Positions 11,202 to 19,874 of a DNA stretch of 64,000 nucleotides are shown piece by piece; positions within the stretch are counted from its first letter, which is position 1; every line of letters begins with the position of its first letter. The notes beneath the pieces are model-generated. The model was not told the origin of the DNA, made no database searches, and worked only from the letters and a program-made list of their open reading frames with translations. Source of the stretch: Halobacteriovorax sp. DA5 (GTDB taxonomy: Bacteria; Bdellovibrionota; Bacteriovoracia; Bacteriovoracales; Bacteriovoracaceae). A program made the translations under genes and the position numbers. The stretch is taken from positions 248,001-312,000 of the forward strand of contig NZ_PPDJ01000008.1 of NCBI RefSeq assembly GCF_002903145.1. The letters are read 5' to 3'.

Positions 11202-12380
11202 TTAAGATTCGTATTCTTTATTATTAAATATTTCCATCGTTCGCTTGTAGCCAGCTTCAAGCATCTTAGTCATCTTCTTTGGATTTAAGCTGAAGATATC
11301 AGCGAAGAAGAGGTTGTAGTCATCATGCTTAGGAAAGATATCGATGAGTTTTACATCAGGATTAAAGTTTAGTTTTCGCTCAATAATTGATGTTATATGA
11401 CGACGTTGTTCATTACTAAATTTTTCATTGAGCATATACTGATTTACAGTATCAATAATATCCTGTGCGGCTATACGTCTTGCTCTTGAATCAACAATTT
11501 TCTTTTGAATCATTAAGTAAATAGCCTGCGTACAAATGGCAGGAAGGCCATAGTTAGCAAGGGAGCCAATTTCATCTTGATAGTGATAAGGCGTATGGGT
11601 CCAGCTTGAAATGATATATTCACAACTATTATCAACGGCAACGTGAGTTGAAAGTGTTTCACGAATTTCACCATCAATATAGAAATCTGTCGTATCTGTA
11701 ACAGTGTTATGAATTGGATAAGGCGTATAGAATGGCGGTACACTCATTGAAGCAGTTGCAGCCTCAGCAATTGGTATATCAGTATAGTAGTGTGCCGTCG
11801 GATCATGGCTAGGATTAGGGTAATTATAGCGAGAAAATATTGTCTTTCGCGAATTATCTAATTGTGTTGCAATGATAAAAAGATCCGCATCATAGTCATC
11901 GAAATTGTTCGATTTTATTACGTTTTCAATTATGTAGTCGTGCAGTCCTGTTGTGGAAAATAGTCCTGAGACTGTCATGATTGGTTTCAAAAGACTTTTG
12001 ATAACAAGTGGAAAACCATCCAGTGGATCGTAGAGATTCGGATGGTGAGGCTTTAGACTAGGTCTCTTTAAAGAGAGCATGTCCTTATATGTAATTGGTT
12101 TCAAACCTGTTTTGTTTTTTTGAATAAAAGCTTCAATAACTTCAAGTGGTGAGTGACCCGAGGCTAAGAAGAGACTAATTAGAGCACCTGCACTTGAGCC
12201 AACATATGTTGATATTTCGTAATCTGGATTTACATCCGAATGATTGTGCTTAAATGTGAAACCAAGATCGTGAAGGGCCCAGCTTACTCCAAGGTGCCAT
12301 GCGGCAGCCTTTACGACACCGCCAGAGAGAACTAAGGCAGTCTTTTTATTCCTGAAGTTTTCTATATCAACTCTGTTCAT
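11202..12380 (-). CDS. patatin-like phospholipase
   Basis: A 392-aa protein with the patatin Ser-Asp dyad: a glycine-rich oxyanion loop (LVLSGGVVKAAAWHLG), the nucleophile elbow GSSAG near the N-terminus and the catalytic aspartate in IDGE further on. Such enzymes release fatty acids from phospholipids; in predators or pathogens they can act on host membranes. No signal peptide is visible, so it is cytosolic or secreted by another route. ATG 12380 (MNRVDIENF) is chosen. A TTG at 12440 would add 20 residues but has no visible ribosome-binding site. A TATAAT lies only 6 nt before ATG 12380, so the message may be leaderless. Confidence 0.85.
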   Translation of the reverse strand: MNRVDIENFRNKKTALVLSGGVVKAAAWHLGVSWALHDLGFTFKHNHSDVNPDYEISTYVGSSAGALISLFLASGHSPLEVIEAFIQKNKTGLKPITYKDMLSLKRPSLKPHHPNLYDPLDGFPLVIKSLLKPIMTVSGLFSTTGLHDYIIENVIKSNNFDDYDADLFIIATQLDNSRKTIFSRYNYPNPSHDPTAHYYTDIPIAEAATASMSVPPFYTPYPIHNTVTDTTDFYIDGEIRETLSTHVAVDNSCEYIISSWTHTPYHYQDEIGSLANYGLPAICTQAIYLMIQKKIVDSRARRIAAQDIIDTVNQYMLNEKFSNEQRRHITSIIERKLNFNPDVKLIDIFPKHDDYNLFFADIFSLNPKKMTKMLEAGYKRTMEIFNNKEYES

Positions 12381-12458
12381 AAAAAAATTATACTCGAAAT
12401 ACGAATTTATGTATTGATAATTTTTGGCAAAGCACGTCAAGTTGGTTAAAATTAAGAA

Positions 12459-12773
12459 ATGATTTGGATGGACATAAATGACTATTCATTGTTGAAGGGA
12501 ATCTCAATATCAACAATTCGTCGCTACATAAAAAGAGATAAATTAATTTGGAAATTTGATCAGGGTAAATATCTGATTCAAATGAACGAGTGGGAATATA
12601 ACGATTCACTAAGTGCATCGAACGCCATCGTATACCTAAAGCGTTTACAAGAAGAACATGAACTTCTTAAAAAAGAATTAATTAAAACCAAGCAAGAAAA
12701 TAATGAATATAAAATGCTCGTAGATCTCTACGAAGGTCGTCTCAATGAAAACAATCAAATTACTTATAACTAG
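12459..12773 (+). CDS. small helix-turn-helix protein with coiled coil
   Basis: A 104-aa protein. The N-terminal half (about residues 5-50) resembles an excisionase/MerR-type winged helix (DYSLLKGISISTIRRYIKRD then KLIWKFDQGKYLIQ). The C-terminal half is a leucine/glutamate coiled coil (LKRLQEEHELLKKELIKTKQ). This suggests a dimeric DNA-binding regulator. The last 29 bases overlap the next gene, so the two are translationally linked. ATG 12468 (residue 4) is an alternative start. It is divergent from the patatin gene with a gap of about 80 bp. A target cannot be read from the sequence. Confidence 0.75.
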   Translation: MIWMDINDYSLLKGISISTIRRYIKRDKLIWKFDQGKYLIQMNEWEYNDSLSASNAIVYLKRLQEEHELLKKELIKTKQENNEYKMLVDLYEGRLNENNQITYN

Positions 12774-14232
12774 TTTACTTCTCATTTTAGCAGTTGATAC
12801 TTTAGCTGCTCCAAGTGCTCGTCGTTGTATGATCCTACCTGTTAGAGATTCTGTCGGTGGCGCTCTTGGTTATGAAGTCTTTGCTAAAATAGAAGGTTAT
12901 TTGAAATCTTCTCGTTGGTGTTACTACCAGTACAACTCTGAAATTATAAATATCTTATCAAATTATAAAAAAAATCTTGATGCAGCTTTAGAGAACCCAA
13001 AGGTTTTAAAACTTGTTTCTGAAAAAACAAATGCAGGTTCATTAATCAAGGTTAAAATAGAAAGTCTTCCAAAAGGTGTTGCAGTAAATATGCAAATCTT
13101 TGGGGCCAATGGAAAAGATATCTACTTCAATGAAAAGATTGAGCTTAATAGTGATGATCCAGGACTAATTGCACAAACTGCAAATAATTGGCTTGATCAA
13201 TATGAAAAACAAATCCCATATGATGCCCGAGTCTTAGGTGTTTTAGGTCAGCAATTTTCAATTGATCTCGGTAAAGATGCAGGAATTTTTACTGATTATG
13301 AAGTAAAAGTTGTTCGTCCAATGCGCCGTCGCAAGCACCCTCTTTTACAAGAGGTTGTTGATTGGGAAACGAAAACAATAGCAACTGGAAGAATTATTCA
13401 CGTAGGTGAATCTTTATCACAAGTAAAAGTTTTACGTTATGAAGATAAAAGCTTAATTCAAGCTGAAGATTGGGTATTAATTTCTAAGAATACAAAAGAT
13501 TCTGAAAAAAGAGACTTAAAGTATGATCCAGTCGAAGGAAATGATCGTACTTCTTCTTTTGGAAGATTAGGGGAATTTGGTCTTGCTCTAAAAATTGGGA
13601 CAGGCTCAAATAATAACTCATCAATTTCAAATGGTACAAAATCAATTAATGGTGTGGACTTTGCAATTGCCTTTGACGGTGAACTTTGGGTAACGAGAAA
13701 TTACTGGGTGGGCTTAGAGTTAGAAAAAGGTTTTGGAAAGTATTCTAAGGATGCTGGAAATCTTGTTTCAGATTCTAATTCAATGGATTCTTCTCGTTTT
13801 AGACTTCTATTTGGATATAAATACCTTCCGATGGGCTTTTTCTATGGGCCACAAGTCGATGTCTTTTTTGGTTATGGATCATATACTCATGGTTTTGATA
13901 ATCAAGTTGCAGATGGTTTCACAGAAATTAATTTTAGTGGCCTATTAGTTGGTGCAAGAGCAAGTATGCCTCTTATTCGCGGTGTACGTGTATATTTTCA
14001 ATTCGATTTCATGCTTGATCCTGGATACGAAGAAGATGTTTCGATCTTTGGTAGTGCAAAAGATACGAGTAACTTTCACGTAGCTGCAGGTGTCGAGTAT
14101 AAGTACGGACCAAATATTAATCTCTATGGTGGAATTGACTACCTAAGTGATAAAGCTGAATTTGCAAGCGATGGTACGAAAGTAACTGTTAAAAACACGG
14201 CCTTAAAGGGCGGAGTGAAGTTTGCGTTCTAA
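12745..14232 (+). CDS. outer-membrane protein with periplasmic N-terminal domain and C-terminal barrel
   Basis: A 495-aa protein with a signal peptide of about 21 residues (LLITSLLLILAVDTLAA). Residues about 25-260 form a soluble domain with the segment RRCMILPVRDSVGGALGYEV, reminiscent of periplasmic proteins that sense or assemble at the outer membrane. From about residue 270 the sequence becomes a string of amphipathic strands with aromatic girdles ending in GGVKFAF, the C-terminal aromatic signature of barrels inserted by the Bam machinery. Its start overlaps the HTH gene by 29 bp. ligA follows after 30 bp. The exact function is not recognised. Confidence 0.75.
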   Translation: MKTIKLLITSLLLILAVDTLAAPSARRCMILPVRDSVGGALGYEVFAKIEGYLKSSRWCYYQYNSEIINILSNYKKNLDAALENPKVLKLVSEKTNAGSLIKVKIESLPKGVAVNMQIFGANGKDIYFNEKIELNSDDPGLIAQTANNWLDQYEKQIPYDARVLGVLGQQFSIDLGKDAGIFTDYEVKVVRPMRRRKHPLLQEVVDWETKTIATGRIIHVGESLSQVKVLRYEDKSLIQAEDWVLISKNTKDSEKRDLKYDPVEGNDRTSSFGRLGEFGLALKIGTGSNNNSSISNGTKSINGVDFAIAFDGELWVTRNYWVGLELEKGFGKYSKDAGNLVSDSNSMDSSRFRLLFGYKYLPMGFFYGPQVDVFFGYGSYTHGFDNQVADGFTEINFSGLLVGARASMPLIRGVRVYFQFDFMLDPGYEEDVSIFGSAKDTSNFHVAAGVEYKYGPNINLYGGIDYLSDKAEFASDGTKVTVKNTALKGGVKFAF

Positions 14233-14262
14233 AAAGACTTTCTAAAATTAGACGAGAATAAA

Positions 14263-16140
14263 ATGAAGCGTATAAAAGAATTAGCAGATCAAATAAAGAT
14301 CCATAAGGCATTATACTATGCTGGTAAACCAGAAATTTCTGATAGTGAATATGACAAATTAGAAGATGAGTTAAGAGAACTTGATCCCGAGAACTCTGTA
14401 CTTAATTTAGTAGGCTCAACTATAACGTCACTTGATAAAGTGAAACATGATAAGAAAATGTTATCACTTGGTAAGACTTATAAGATGGAAGAACTGATTT
14501 CTTGGGCAAAGGAATACGAAGTTTTAGGAATCTATAAGGTTGATGGTGTTTCTTGTTCGCTTATCTATGAAGATGGTCATCTAGTTTTAGCAAAGACTAG
14601 AGGTGATGGAACTTATGGTGAGAATATCACTCAAAAAGTTCAATGGATGAAGGGTGTTCCTGGATCCATCTCTATTAAAGAAAGAATAGAAATTAGAGGT
14701 GAGATGTATTGTGATGAAGAATCATTTTTTCACCTTTCTGAAACGATGGTTGCTCAGGGATTAGAAAGGCCATCTTCTCAACGCAATATCGTAGCTGGGC
14801 TTGTTGGACGTAAAGAAAATATTAGTCTTTGTTCTTTTATAAATTTTAAAGCATTTGATTTAATCGGCATAGATTTCGATAAAGAAAGTCAAAAGTACGA
14901 GACTCTTAAAAAAGAAGATTTCGATATTCTAGAATATACACTGATGCATACAAAGAAAGATTACGAGTCTGCAATTGAAGACGCAAAAGATTTCATGGCC
15001 AATGGTGAATATCTTATTGATGGACTAGTCTTTGTATATAATGAAATTAAACTTCATGATGAACTTGGAGAAACTGCTCATCACCCTCGCTATAAAATGG
15101 CATTTAAATTTGAAGGGGAAACAGTACAAACAATTCTTAAGTCGATAACGTGGCAAGTTTCTAGAAATGGAATCTTAACACCTGTTGGTGAAGTTGAACC
15201 TGTTTCAATTAGTGGGGCGGTTGTATCCCGTGTGACATTACATAATTATGGAATGGTAAAACAACATAATTTAAAGGCCGGAGATAAAATTGAAATTATT
15301 AGGAGTGGAGAGGTAATTCCAAAGTTTTTACAAACTATCGAAGAATCTGAAAATGATTTCACTATTCCAGAATGTTGTCCTAGTTGTGAGTCAAAAGTAA
15401 TTATCGAAGATATTCGCTTGTTTTGTAAGAATTCTGCATGTCCCGCTCAAGTAAAAGAAGCGATCTTAAATTTTATTCAAAAAATTGGAATCGATGATTT
15501 AAGCTCAAAGCGTCTTGAAGAGATGATTCGTAAGAAATTAGTTATGACAATCGAAGATCTCTATAAGTTAGAGATGGATCAACTTTTAACTTTGGATAAA
15601 GTAAAAGATAAGTTAGCAACTAAACTTCTAACAAGTATTGAAGGATCAAAGAAAGCTGATTTGATTACATTTATATCAGCTCTCGGTATTACTGGCGGAG
15701 CCTATAATAAGTGTGAAAAAGTTGTACATGGTGGGTTTGATTCAATTGAAAAACTTTTAAATATGAATGCAGATGAACTTGCAACTTTAGAAGGGTTTGC
15801 AGAAAAATCTGCAACAACTTTTGTAAACTCACTACAAGAGAAGAGAGATTTAATTAATAATTTGCAAGAATTAGGTTTCACATTTGAAGTAATTGAAGAA
15901 GAAGTTGGTACAGGATTGGCTGGTTTAAAAATTTGTATTACTGGTTCTCTATCACGTAAACGTAGCGATATCGAAAAAGATATTAAAGCAGCTGGTGGTA
16001 CACCAGTTGGTTCAGTTAGTAAGAATACAGATATTCTTCTTACAAATGAAACAGAAGCTAAATCTTCTAAGTATAAGAAGGCATTAGATTTAGGTATTTC
16101 AATTAAAACTGAAGATGAAGTAATGGGAATGATTAGCTAA
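14263..16140 (+). CDS. ligA: NAD-dependent DNA ligase LigA
   Basis: A 625-aa ligase that seals nicks with NAD+. The N-terminal Ia domain holds PEISDSEYDKL. The adenylation site lysine lies in YKVDGVS at about residues 100-106, and the downstream signature is TRGDGTYGENIT. A four-cysteine zinc finger lies at about residues 375-397 (CPSC, then CKNSACPAQ). Helix-hairpin-helix repeats follow, then a C-terminal BRCT domain (GLKICITGSLSRKRSDIEKD). It is about 45 residues shorter than E. coli LigA (671), mainly through shorter loops; every domain is present. The stop overlaps the radA start as TAATG, so the two are translationally coupled. Confidence 0.95.
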   Translation: MKRIKELADQIKIHKALYYAGKPEISDSEYDKLEDELRELDPENSVLNLVGSTITSLDKVKHDKKMLSLGKTYKMEELISWAKEYEVLGIYKVDGVSCSLIYEDGHLVLAKTRGDGTYGENITQKVQWMKGVPGSISIKERIEIRGEMYCDEESFFHLSETMVAQGLERPSSQRNIVAGLVGRKENISLCSFINFKAFDLIGIDFDKESQKYETLKKEDFDILEYTLMHTKKDYESAIEDAKDFMANGEYLIDGLVFVYNEIKLHDELGETAHHPRYKMAFKFEGETVQTILKSITWQVSRNGILTPVGEVEPVSISGAVVSRVTLHNYGMVKQHNLKAGDKIEIIRSGEVIPKFLQTIEESENDFTIPECCPSCESKVIIEDIRLFCKNSACPAQVKEAILNFIQKIGIDDLSSKRLEEMIRKKLVMTIEDLYKLEMDQLLTLDKVKDKLATKLLTSIEGSKKADLITFISALGITGGAYNKCEKVVHGGFDSIEKLLNMNADELATLEGFAEKSATTFVNSLQEKRDLINNLQELGFTFEVIEEEVGTGLAGLKICITGSLSRKRSDIEKDIKAAGGTPVGSVSKNTDILLTNETEAKSSKYKKALDLGISIKTEDEVMGMIS

Positions 16141-17510
16141 TGGCCAAGAAAAGTAAAAAAGTTTTTGAATGTTCGAATTGTGGATTTCAAACTGCAAAGT
16201 GGATGGGTCGTTGTACTGACTGTGGTGAGTGGAATAGTTTTGTCGAAGAAACATTTACTCCAGTACAAGAGAGTATAAAAGTAAAAGCCGTAGGTGAAAC
16301 AGCACCAAAGAAACTCAAAGAAATTGAAGTTGAAACTTATAATCGAGTTAGTACTGGTATTGGTGAATTTGATAGAGTTGTCGGTGGAGGACTCGTTCCA
16401 GGATCACTTATTCTCATTGGTGGAGAGCCTGGTATTGGGAAATCGACTTTACTGACTGAAATGTTATCTAAGCTTTCAGGACAACAAAGTGATCAGAGCT
16501 TTCTTTATGTGAGTGGTGAAGAAAGTGAAGGACAGGTTGCTGGACGTGCTAAACGCATGGGCCTTAAAAATGATTCGTTTTATATTTATAATGAAACAAA
16601 CTGGCAAAATATTTTAAATCAAATTAAAAAAATTAAACCACGTTTTATGGTTCTTGATTCAATCCAAACGACTACTTCTAGTGAGCTACAATCGCCTCCA
16701 GGTACTGTTTCTCAAATTCGAGAAGTTACCTATGAGTTAATGAATCATGTCAAAGCTACAGGGATAACTTGTTTTATTGTAGGTCATATTACTAAAGACG
16801 GTGCTATTGCAGGGCCAAAGATTCTTGAGCACATGGTGGATACAGTTATCTATTTTGAAGGTGATCAATTTGGTCATTATAGAATGCTTAGAGCAATCAA
16901 GAATCGTTTTGGAAATACAAATGAAGTAGGTATTTTTGAAATGCAAGAAGATGGGCTTAATGAAGTAAAAAACCCATCACAGTTTTTCTTGGATGATGAT
17001 CTTGAGGATAGTTTTGGAAAAAGTTTAACTTGTATCAAAGAAGGAACAAGACCTTTATTTGTAGAAGTTCAAGCCTTAGTTGCAGAAAATAAATTTGGTA
17101 GTGGCCGTCGTACGACACAGGGACTAGATAATAATCGAGTAGCAATGATGGTTGCAATTATTGAAAAATATGCAAATATTCCAATGGGAATGAATGATAT
17201 CTATGTGAATGTTGTCGGTAGCATGAAGCTTACAACACGTGAGTCAGACTTAAGTATTATCGCAGCATTACTAAGTTCTTATAAATCAAAACCAATTCCA
17301 AAAGATACTGTCTTTTTAGGGGAGGTTGGTCTTACTGGTGAAGTTAGGACTGTTCCTCATATGGAAATGCGAATTAAAGAAATGGAACAACTTAATTATA
17401 AAACGTTGGTTGCTTCACCGAAAGTAGCAAAAGACTTTGCTCAAAAATCAAAATTGAAAATTATTCCCGTAAGAAAAGTTACAGATATATTTAAAGTACT
17501 AGGGGACTAG
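16140..17510 (+). CDS. radA: DNA repair protein RadA (Sms)
   Basis: A 456-aa branch-migration helicase used in recombinational repair. It has the N-terminal zinc finger (CSNCGF then CTDCGEW), the P-loop GGEPGIGKSTLL at about residues 93-104, the RadA-specific KNRFG motif near residue 257 and a Lon-like C-terminal domain (TRESDLSIIAALLSS). Length is standard (E. coli 460). It starts in the TAATG overlap with ligA, a functional pairing of ligase and repair helicase. The stop codon lies in the loop of a terminator hairpin. Confidence 0.96.
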   Translation: MAKKSKKVFECSNCGFQTAKWMGRCTDCGEWNSFVEETFTPVQESIKVKAVGETAPKKLKEIEVETYNRVSTGIGEFDRVVGGGLVPGSLILIGGEPGIGKSTLLTEMLSKLSGQQSDQSFLYVSGEESEGQVAGRAKRMGLKNDSFYIYNETNWQNILNQIKKIKPRFMVLDSIQTTTSSELQSPPGTVSQIREVTYELMNHVKATGITCFIVGHITKDGAIAGPKILEHMVDTVIYFEGDQFGHYRMLRAIKNRFGNTNEVGIFEMQEDGLNEVKNPSQFFLDDDLEDSFGKSLTCIKEGTRPLFVEVQALVAENKFGSGRRTTQGLDNNRVAMMVAIIEKYANIPMGMNDIYVNVVGSMKLTTRESDLSIIAALLSSYKSKPIPKDTVFLGEVGLTGEVRTVPHMEMRIKEMEQLNYKTLVASPKVAKDFAQKSKLKIIPVRKVTDIFKVLGD

Positions 17511-17526
17511 CCCCTAGTATTTTAAA
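17498..17526. terminator. hairpin terminator overlapping the radA stop codon
   Basis: Arms ACTAGGGG (17498-17505) and CCCCTAGT (17511-17518) flank ACTAG, which holds the radA TAG stop. ATTTT follows. It lies between convergent radA and glpK, so it may work in both directions; the T-run is short. Confidence 0.65.
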
Positions 17527-19000
17527 AATTAATTTGAATATATTTATCCCAAAGTTTCTTCTTGTAGTCGAAGTATTCGCTGTTAGCTGAAGAAGATTCG
17601 AAGAATGATTCTTTTTCCCATTGTTTACTAACATCATCGATTGTCATAAGACCTGCACCAATTGCAGCCGCGAGGGCCGCTCCGTAAGAAGTTGTTTCAA
17701 TAACTTTTGGTCTTGTAACATTTACTCCTGAAATATCGGCTTGGATTTGCATTAGAAGATTATTTGCTACGGCACCGCCATCAACCTTAAATTCTTCGAG
17801 GTTACTACCCATGTCGCTTTTCATTGCTTTGATAAGATCATTGATACTTAAAGCGATTCCTTCAAGGGCCGCTCGACAGATATCGTTAGTGTCAGTTGCA
17901 CGAGTCATTCCAATTAATGCAGCTTTTGCATGTGGTTTCCAGTATGGAGATCCAATTCCTGTGAAAAATGGAAGAAGAATGAGATCTCTGATTTGATTTA
18001 AGTCTTTGACTGCATTCGCCTTATCTTCTGTCTGAGCTGCATTATCGATAATTTGGAGATTGTCACGTAACCATTGTACACAGGCTCCAGCTATATAACA
18101 TGAACCTTCAAGAGCGTAATATGTCTTACCTTGATACTTATAGGCAACAGTAGTTAATAGGCCATGTTCAGAGTACTTCTTTTCTTCCCCAGTGTTAACT
18201 AGCATGAAGGCACCTGTACCATATGTACATTTTCCTGTTCCTTTTGTGAAACATGCTTGTCCAAATAAAGCAGCTTGTTGATCACCTAATATTCCATTTA
18301 TTGAAATACCATCTGGCAGAAAATCTAAACCTTTTGTTGTTCCAAAATCACATATTGATTCACATATTTCTGGTAAGTCATTTTTAGCAACGCCTAAAAT
18401 TTCACAAAGGTTAGTATCCCAGTCACATGTATCTAAAGACATCAGAAGAGTTCTAGAAGCGTTAGATACATCTGTTTTAAATGAGTCACCATTAGTTAAA
18501 CGGTAAAGTAAGAAAGTATCAATAGTCCCAAAACGAAGGTCGTGATTCTTATGTGCTTCTTTTACGTATTGATTATTATTTAATAACCAATGAATCTTAG
18601 TACCAGAAAAATATGGGTCGAGAGGCAGGCCAGTGATTTTCTTAAAACTGTCTTCGTGTGTCTTCATAGAATCGCAAAAATCTGCGGTACGACGATCTTG
18701 CCAGACAATGGCCTTTGCAAGTGCTTCACCTTTTCGATTGAATGCACATGTTGTTTCACGTTGATTTGTAATTCCAATAGAAGCAATGTTATTTGGATCA
18801 ATATTATTTCTTTTAAGAACAGTTTGAACTGTACTCTTAACGCTCTTCCAGATTTCATCAAGATCGTGTTCAACCCAACCAGTGTTAGGAAAGTACTGTT
18901 TAAATTCTTGATTTTCTTTATCAACAAATTTGAAAGTTTTGGCGTCGATAATAGTAGCAGTGGTACCAGTAGTACCTTGGTCTAATGATAAAATATACAT
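17522..19000 (-). CDS. glpK: glycerol kinase GlpK
   Basis: A 492-aa FGGY kinase phosphorylating glycerol to glycerol-3-phosphate in the cytosol. The N-terminal ATPase segment reads LDQGTTGTTATIID, followed by GITNQRETT, IVWQDRRTADF, GILGDQQAALFGQ and KCTYGTGAFMLVNTG, all diagnostic of GlpK. E. coli GlpK is 502 aa. No glpF or glpD is adjacent, so glycerol uptake and oxidation genes must lie elsewhere. The gene is convergent with radA and has a small pilin-like gene upstream (38-bp gap), with which it may be co-transcribed. Glycerol from lipid breakdown is a plausible substrate source. Confidence 0.96.
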   Translation of the reverse strand: MYILSLDQGTTGTTATIIDAKTFKFVDKENQEFKQYFPNTGWVEHDLDEIWKSVKSTVQTVLKRNNIDPNNIASIGITNQRETTCAFNRKGEALAKAIVWQDRRTADFCDSMKTHEDSFKKITGLPLDPYFSGTKIHWLLNNNQYVKEAHKNHDLRFGTIDTFLLYRLTNGDSFKTDVSNASRTLLMSLDTCDWDTNLCEILGVAKNDLPEICESICDFGTTKGLDFLPDGISINGILGDQQAALFGQACFTKGTGKCTYGTGAFMLVNTGEEKKYSEHGLLTTVAYKYQGKTYYALEGSCYIAGACVQWLRDNLQIIDNAAQTEDKANAVKDLNQIRDLILLPFFTGIGSPYWKPHAKAALIGMTRATDTNDICRAALEGIALSINDLIKAMKSDMGSNLEEFKVDGGAVANNLLMQIQADISGVNVTRPKVIETTSYGAALAAAIGAGLMTIDDVSKQWEKESFFESSSANSEYFDYKKKLWDKYIQINF

Positions 19001-19038
19001 TTTTACTCCAGTATAAAGAGTTAAATAATAGTAAAAAG

Positions 19039-19257
19039 CTATTCAGTTAATTTTACACCGGGGTTGTGGCCTGGGTAATTACGCACGATGCTGTTAACAG
19101 CAATTTCCCATTGTTTTGCTAAAAATGAGTTACTACCCTTTAGAAGTGAAACCGATAGACCGATTAAGATAACAAGTAAAAAGATGAACTCGACAAAGGT
19201 TTGCCCAGCTTGATTAAGAATATTTTTCTCTAGCTCTTTGTCTTGTGTTTTTTGCAT
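19039..19257 (-). CDS. Flp/TadE-like class III prepilin (small)
   Basis: A 72-aa peptide. A short charged leader ends in glycine and is followed by QTFVEF, giving the prepilin peptidase pattern G/xxxxE with glutamate at +5. It continues with one hydrophobic helix (FIFLLVILIGLSVSLLKG) and a polar tail. This matches Flp pilins or TadE-like pseudopilins, which build Tad-type fibres. No other tad gene is nearby, so it is an orphan here. It is divergent from the TlpA-like gene, and the two share a symmetric -10-like region (GTATAATAC). Confidence 0.65.
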   Translation of the reverse strand: MQKTQDKELEKNILNQAGQTFVEFIFLLVILIGLSVSLLKGSNSFLAKQWEIAVNSIVRNYPGHNPGVKLTE

Positions 19258-19281
19258 AGTGCAATCTTACCTAATTAAGTG

Positions 19282-19287
19282 TATAAT
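19282..19287 (+). promoter_or_regulatory. possible -10 element upstream of tlpA-like gene
   Basis: TATAAT lies 23 bp before the TTG start. The surrounding GTATAATAC is symmetric and also reads TATTAT on the minus strand, toward the pilin-like gene. No good -35 was found for either direction. Confidence 0.35.
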
Positions 19288-19310
19288 ACCATTCTAACTG
19301 GGGTTAAGAG

Positions 19311-19874
19311 TTGAGTATACAAAGAAAAAAATTTCCATATAAGATCATTCTGGTAGCTTGTGTACTGGTTTTAGGATCGTTATTTGTAACTGATGACAGT
19401 TTTACGACTGCTAAAGTTGCAGGTGTGGATGTTAAAAAGATTCAACATTATGAATCGATGCTCGTTCGACCAGATCTAAAATCAACTGAAGGCAAAACTT
19501 TTAAGAAAGAAGAACTTTCTAAAGGTGTTGTTATCCTGAACTTTTGGGCAAGTTGGTGTACTCCATGTCTTGAAGAATTTCCAAGTTTAGTTAGCCTACG
19601 TTCTGAGATCAAAGACCCTAAGCTAAAGATCATTGCAATTAATTCAGACGAAGGTCAAAAGCAGCTTAAGAAAATTAAAGATGTCGTTAAAAAGTATAAA
19701 GTTAACTTTGATGTTGTAAAAGATGGTCAAGGTAAGTTAACAGATGCATTTATGGTATCTGCCATCCCTGTTTCTATTGTTTACAAAGATGGCCGTGTCG
19801 TTGAAGTTGCAAAGGGTTCTAAAGACTTCAATTCGGAAGAATTCAAAGAAAAAATTCGCGAATGGCTTAAATAG
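19311..19874 (+). CDS. membrane-anchored thioredoxin-like protein (TlpA/ResA family)
   Basis: A 187-aa protein with a signal anchor at about residues 11-27 (YKIILVACVLVLGSLFV) and a periplasmic thioredoxin fold. The active site is NFWASWCTPCLEEFPSL (CxxC = CTPC), and the cis-proline loop lies in VSAIPVSIV. Such proteins reduce or exchange disulfides in the periplasm, for example for cytochrome c assembly. The start is TTG; no ATG exists before the membrane segment, and GGGG lies upstream. The 3' end overlaps the convergent hutI end by 8 bp. The target is unknown, as no cytochrome gene is nearby. Confidence 0.85.
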   Translation: MSIQRKKFPYKIILVACVLVLGSLFVTDDSFTTAKVAGVDVKKIQHYESMLVRPDLKSTEGKTFKKEELSKGVVILNFWASWCTPCLEEFPSLVSLRSEIKDPKLKIIAINSDEGQKQLKKIKDVVKKYKVNFDVVKDGQGKLTDAFMVSAIPVSIVYKDGRVVEVAKGSKDFNSEEFKEKIREWLK

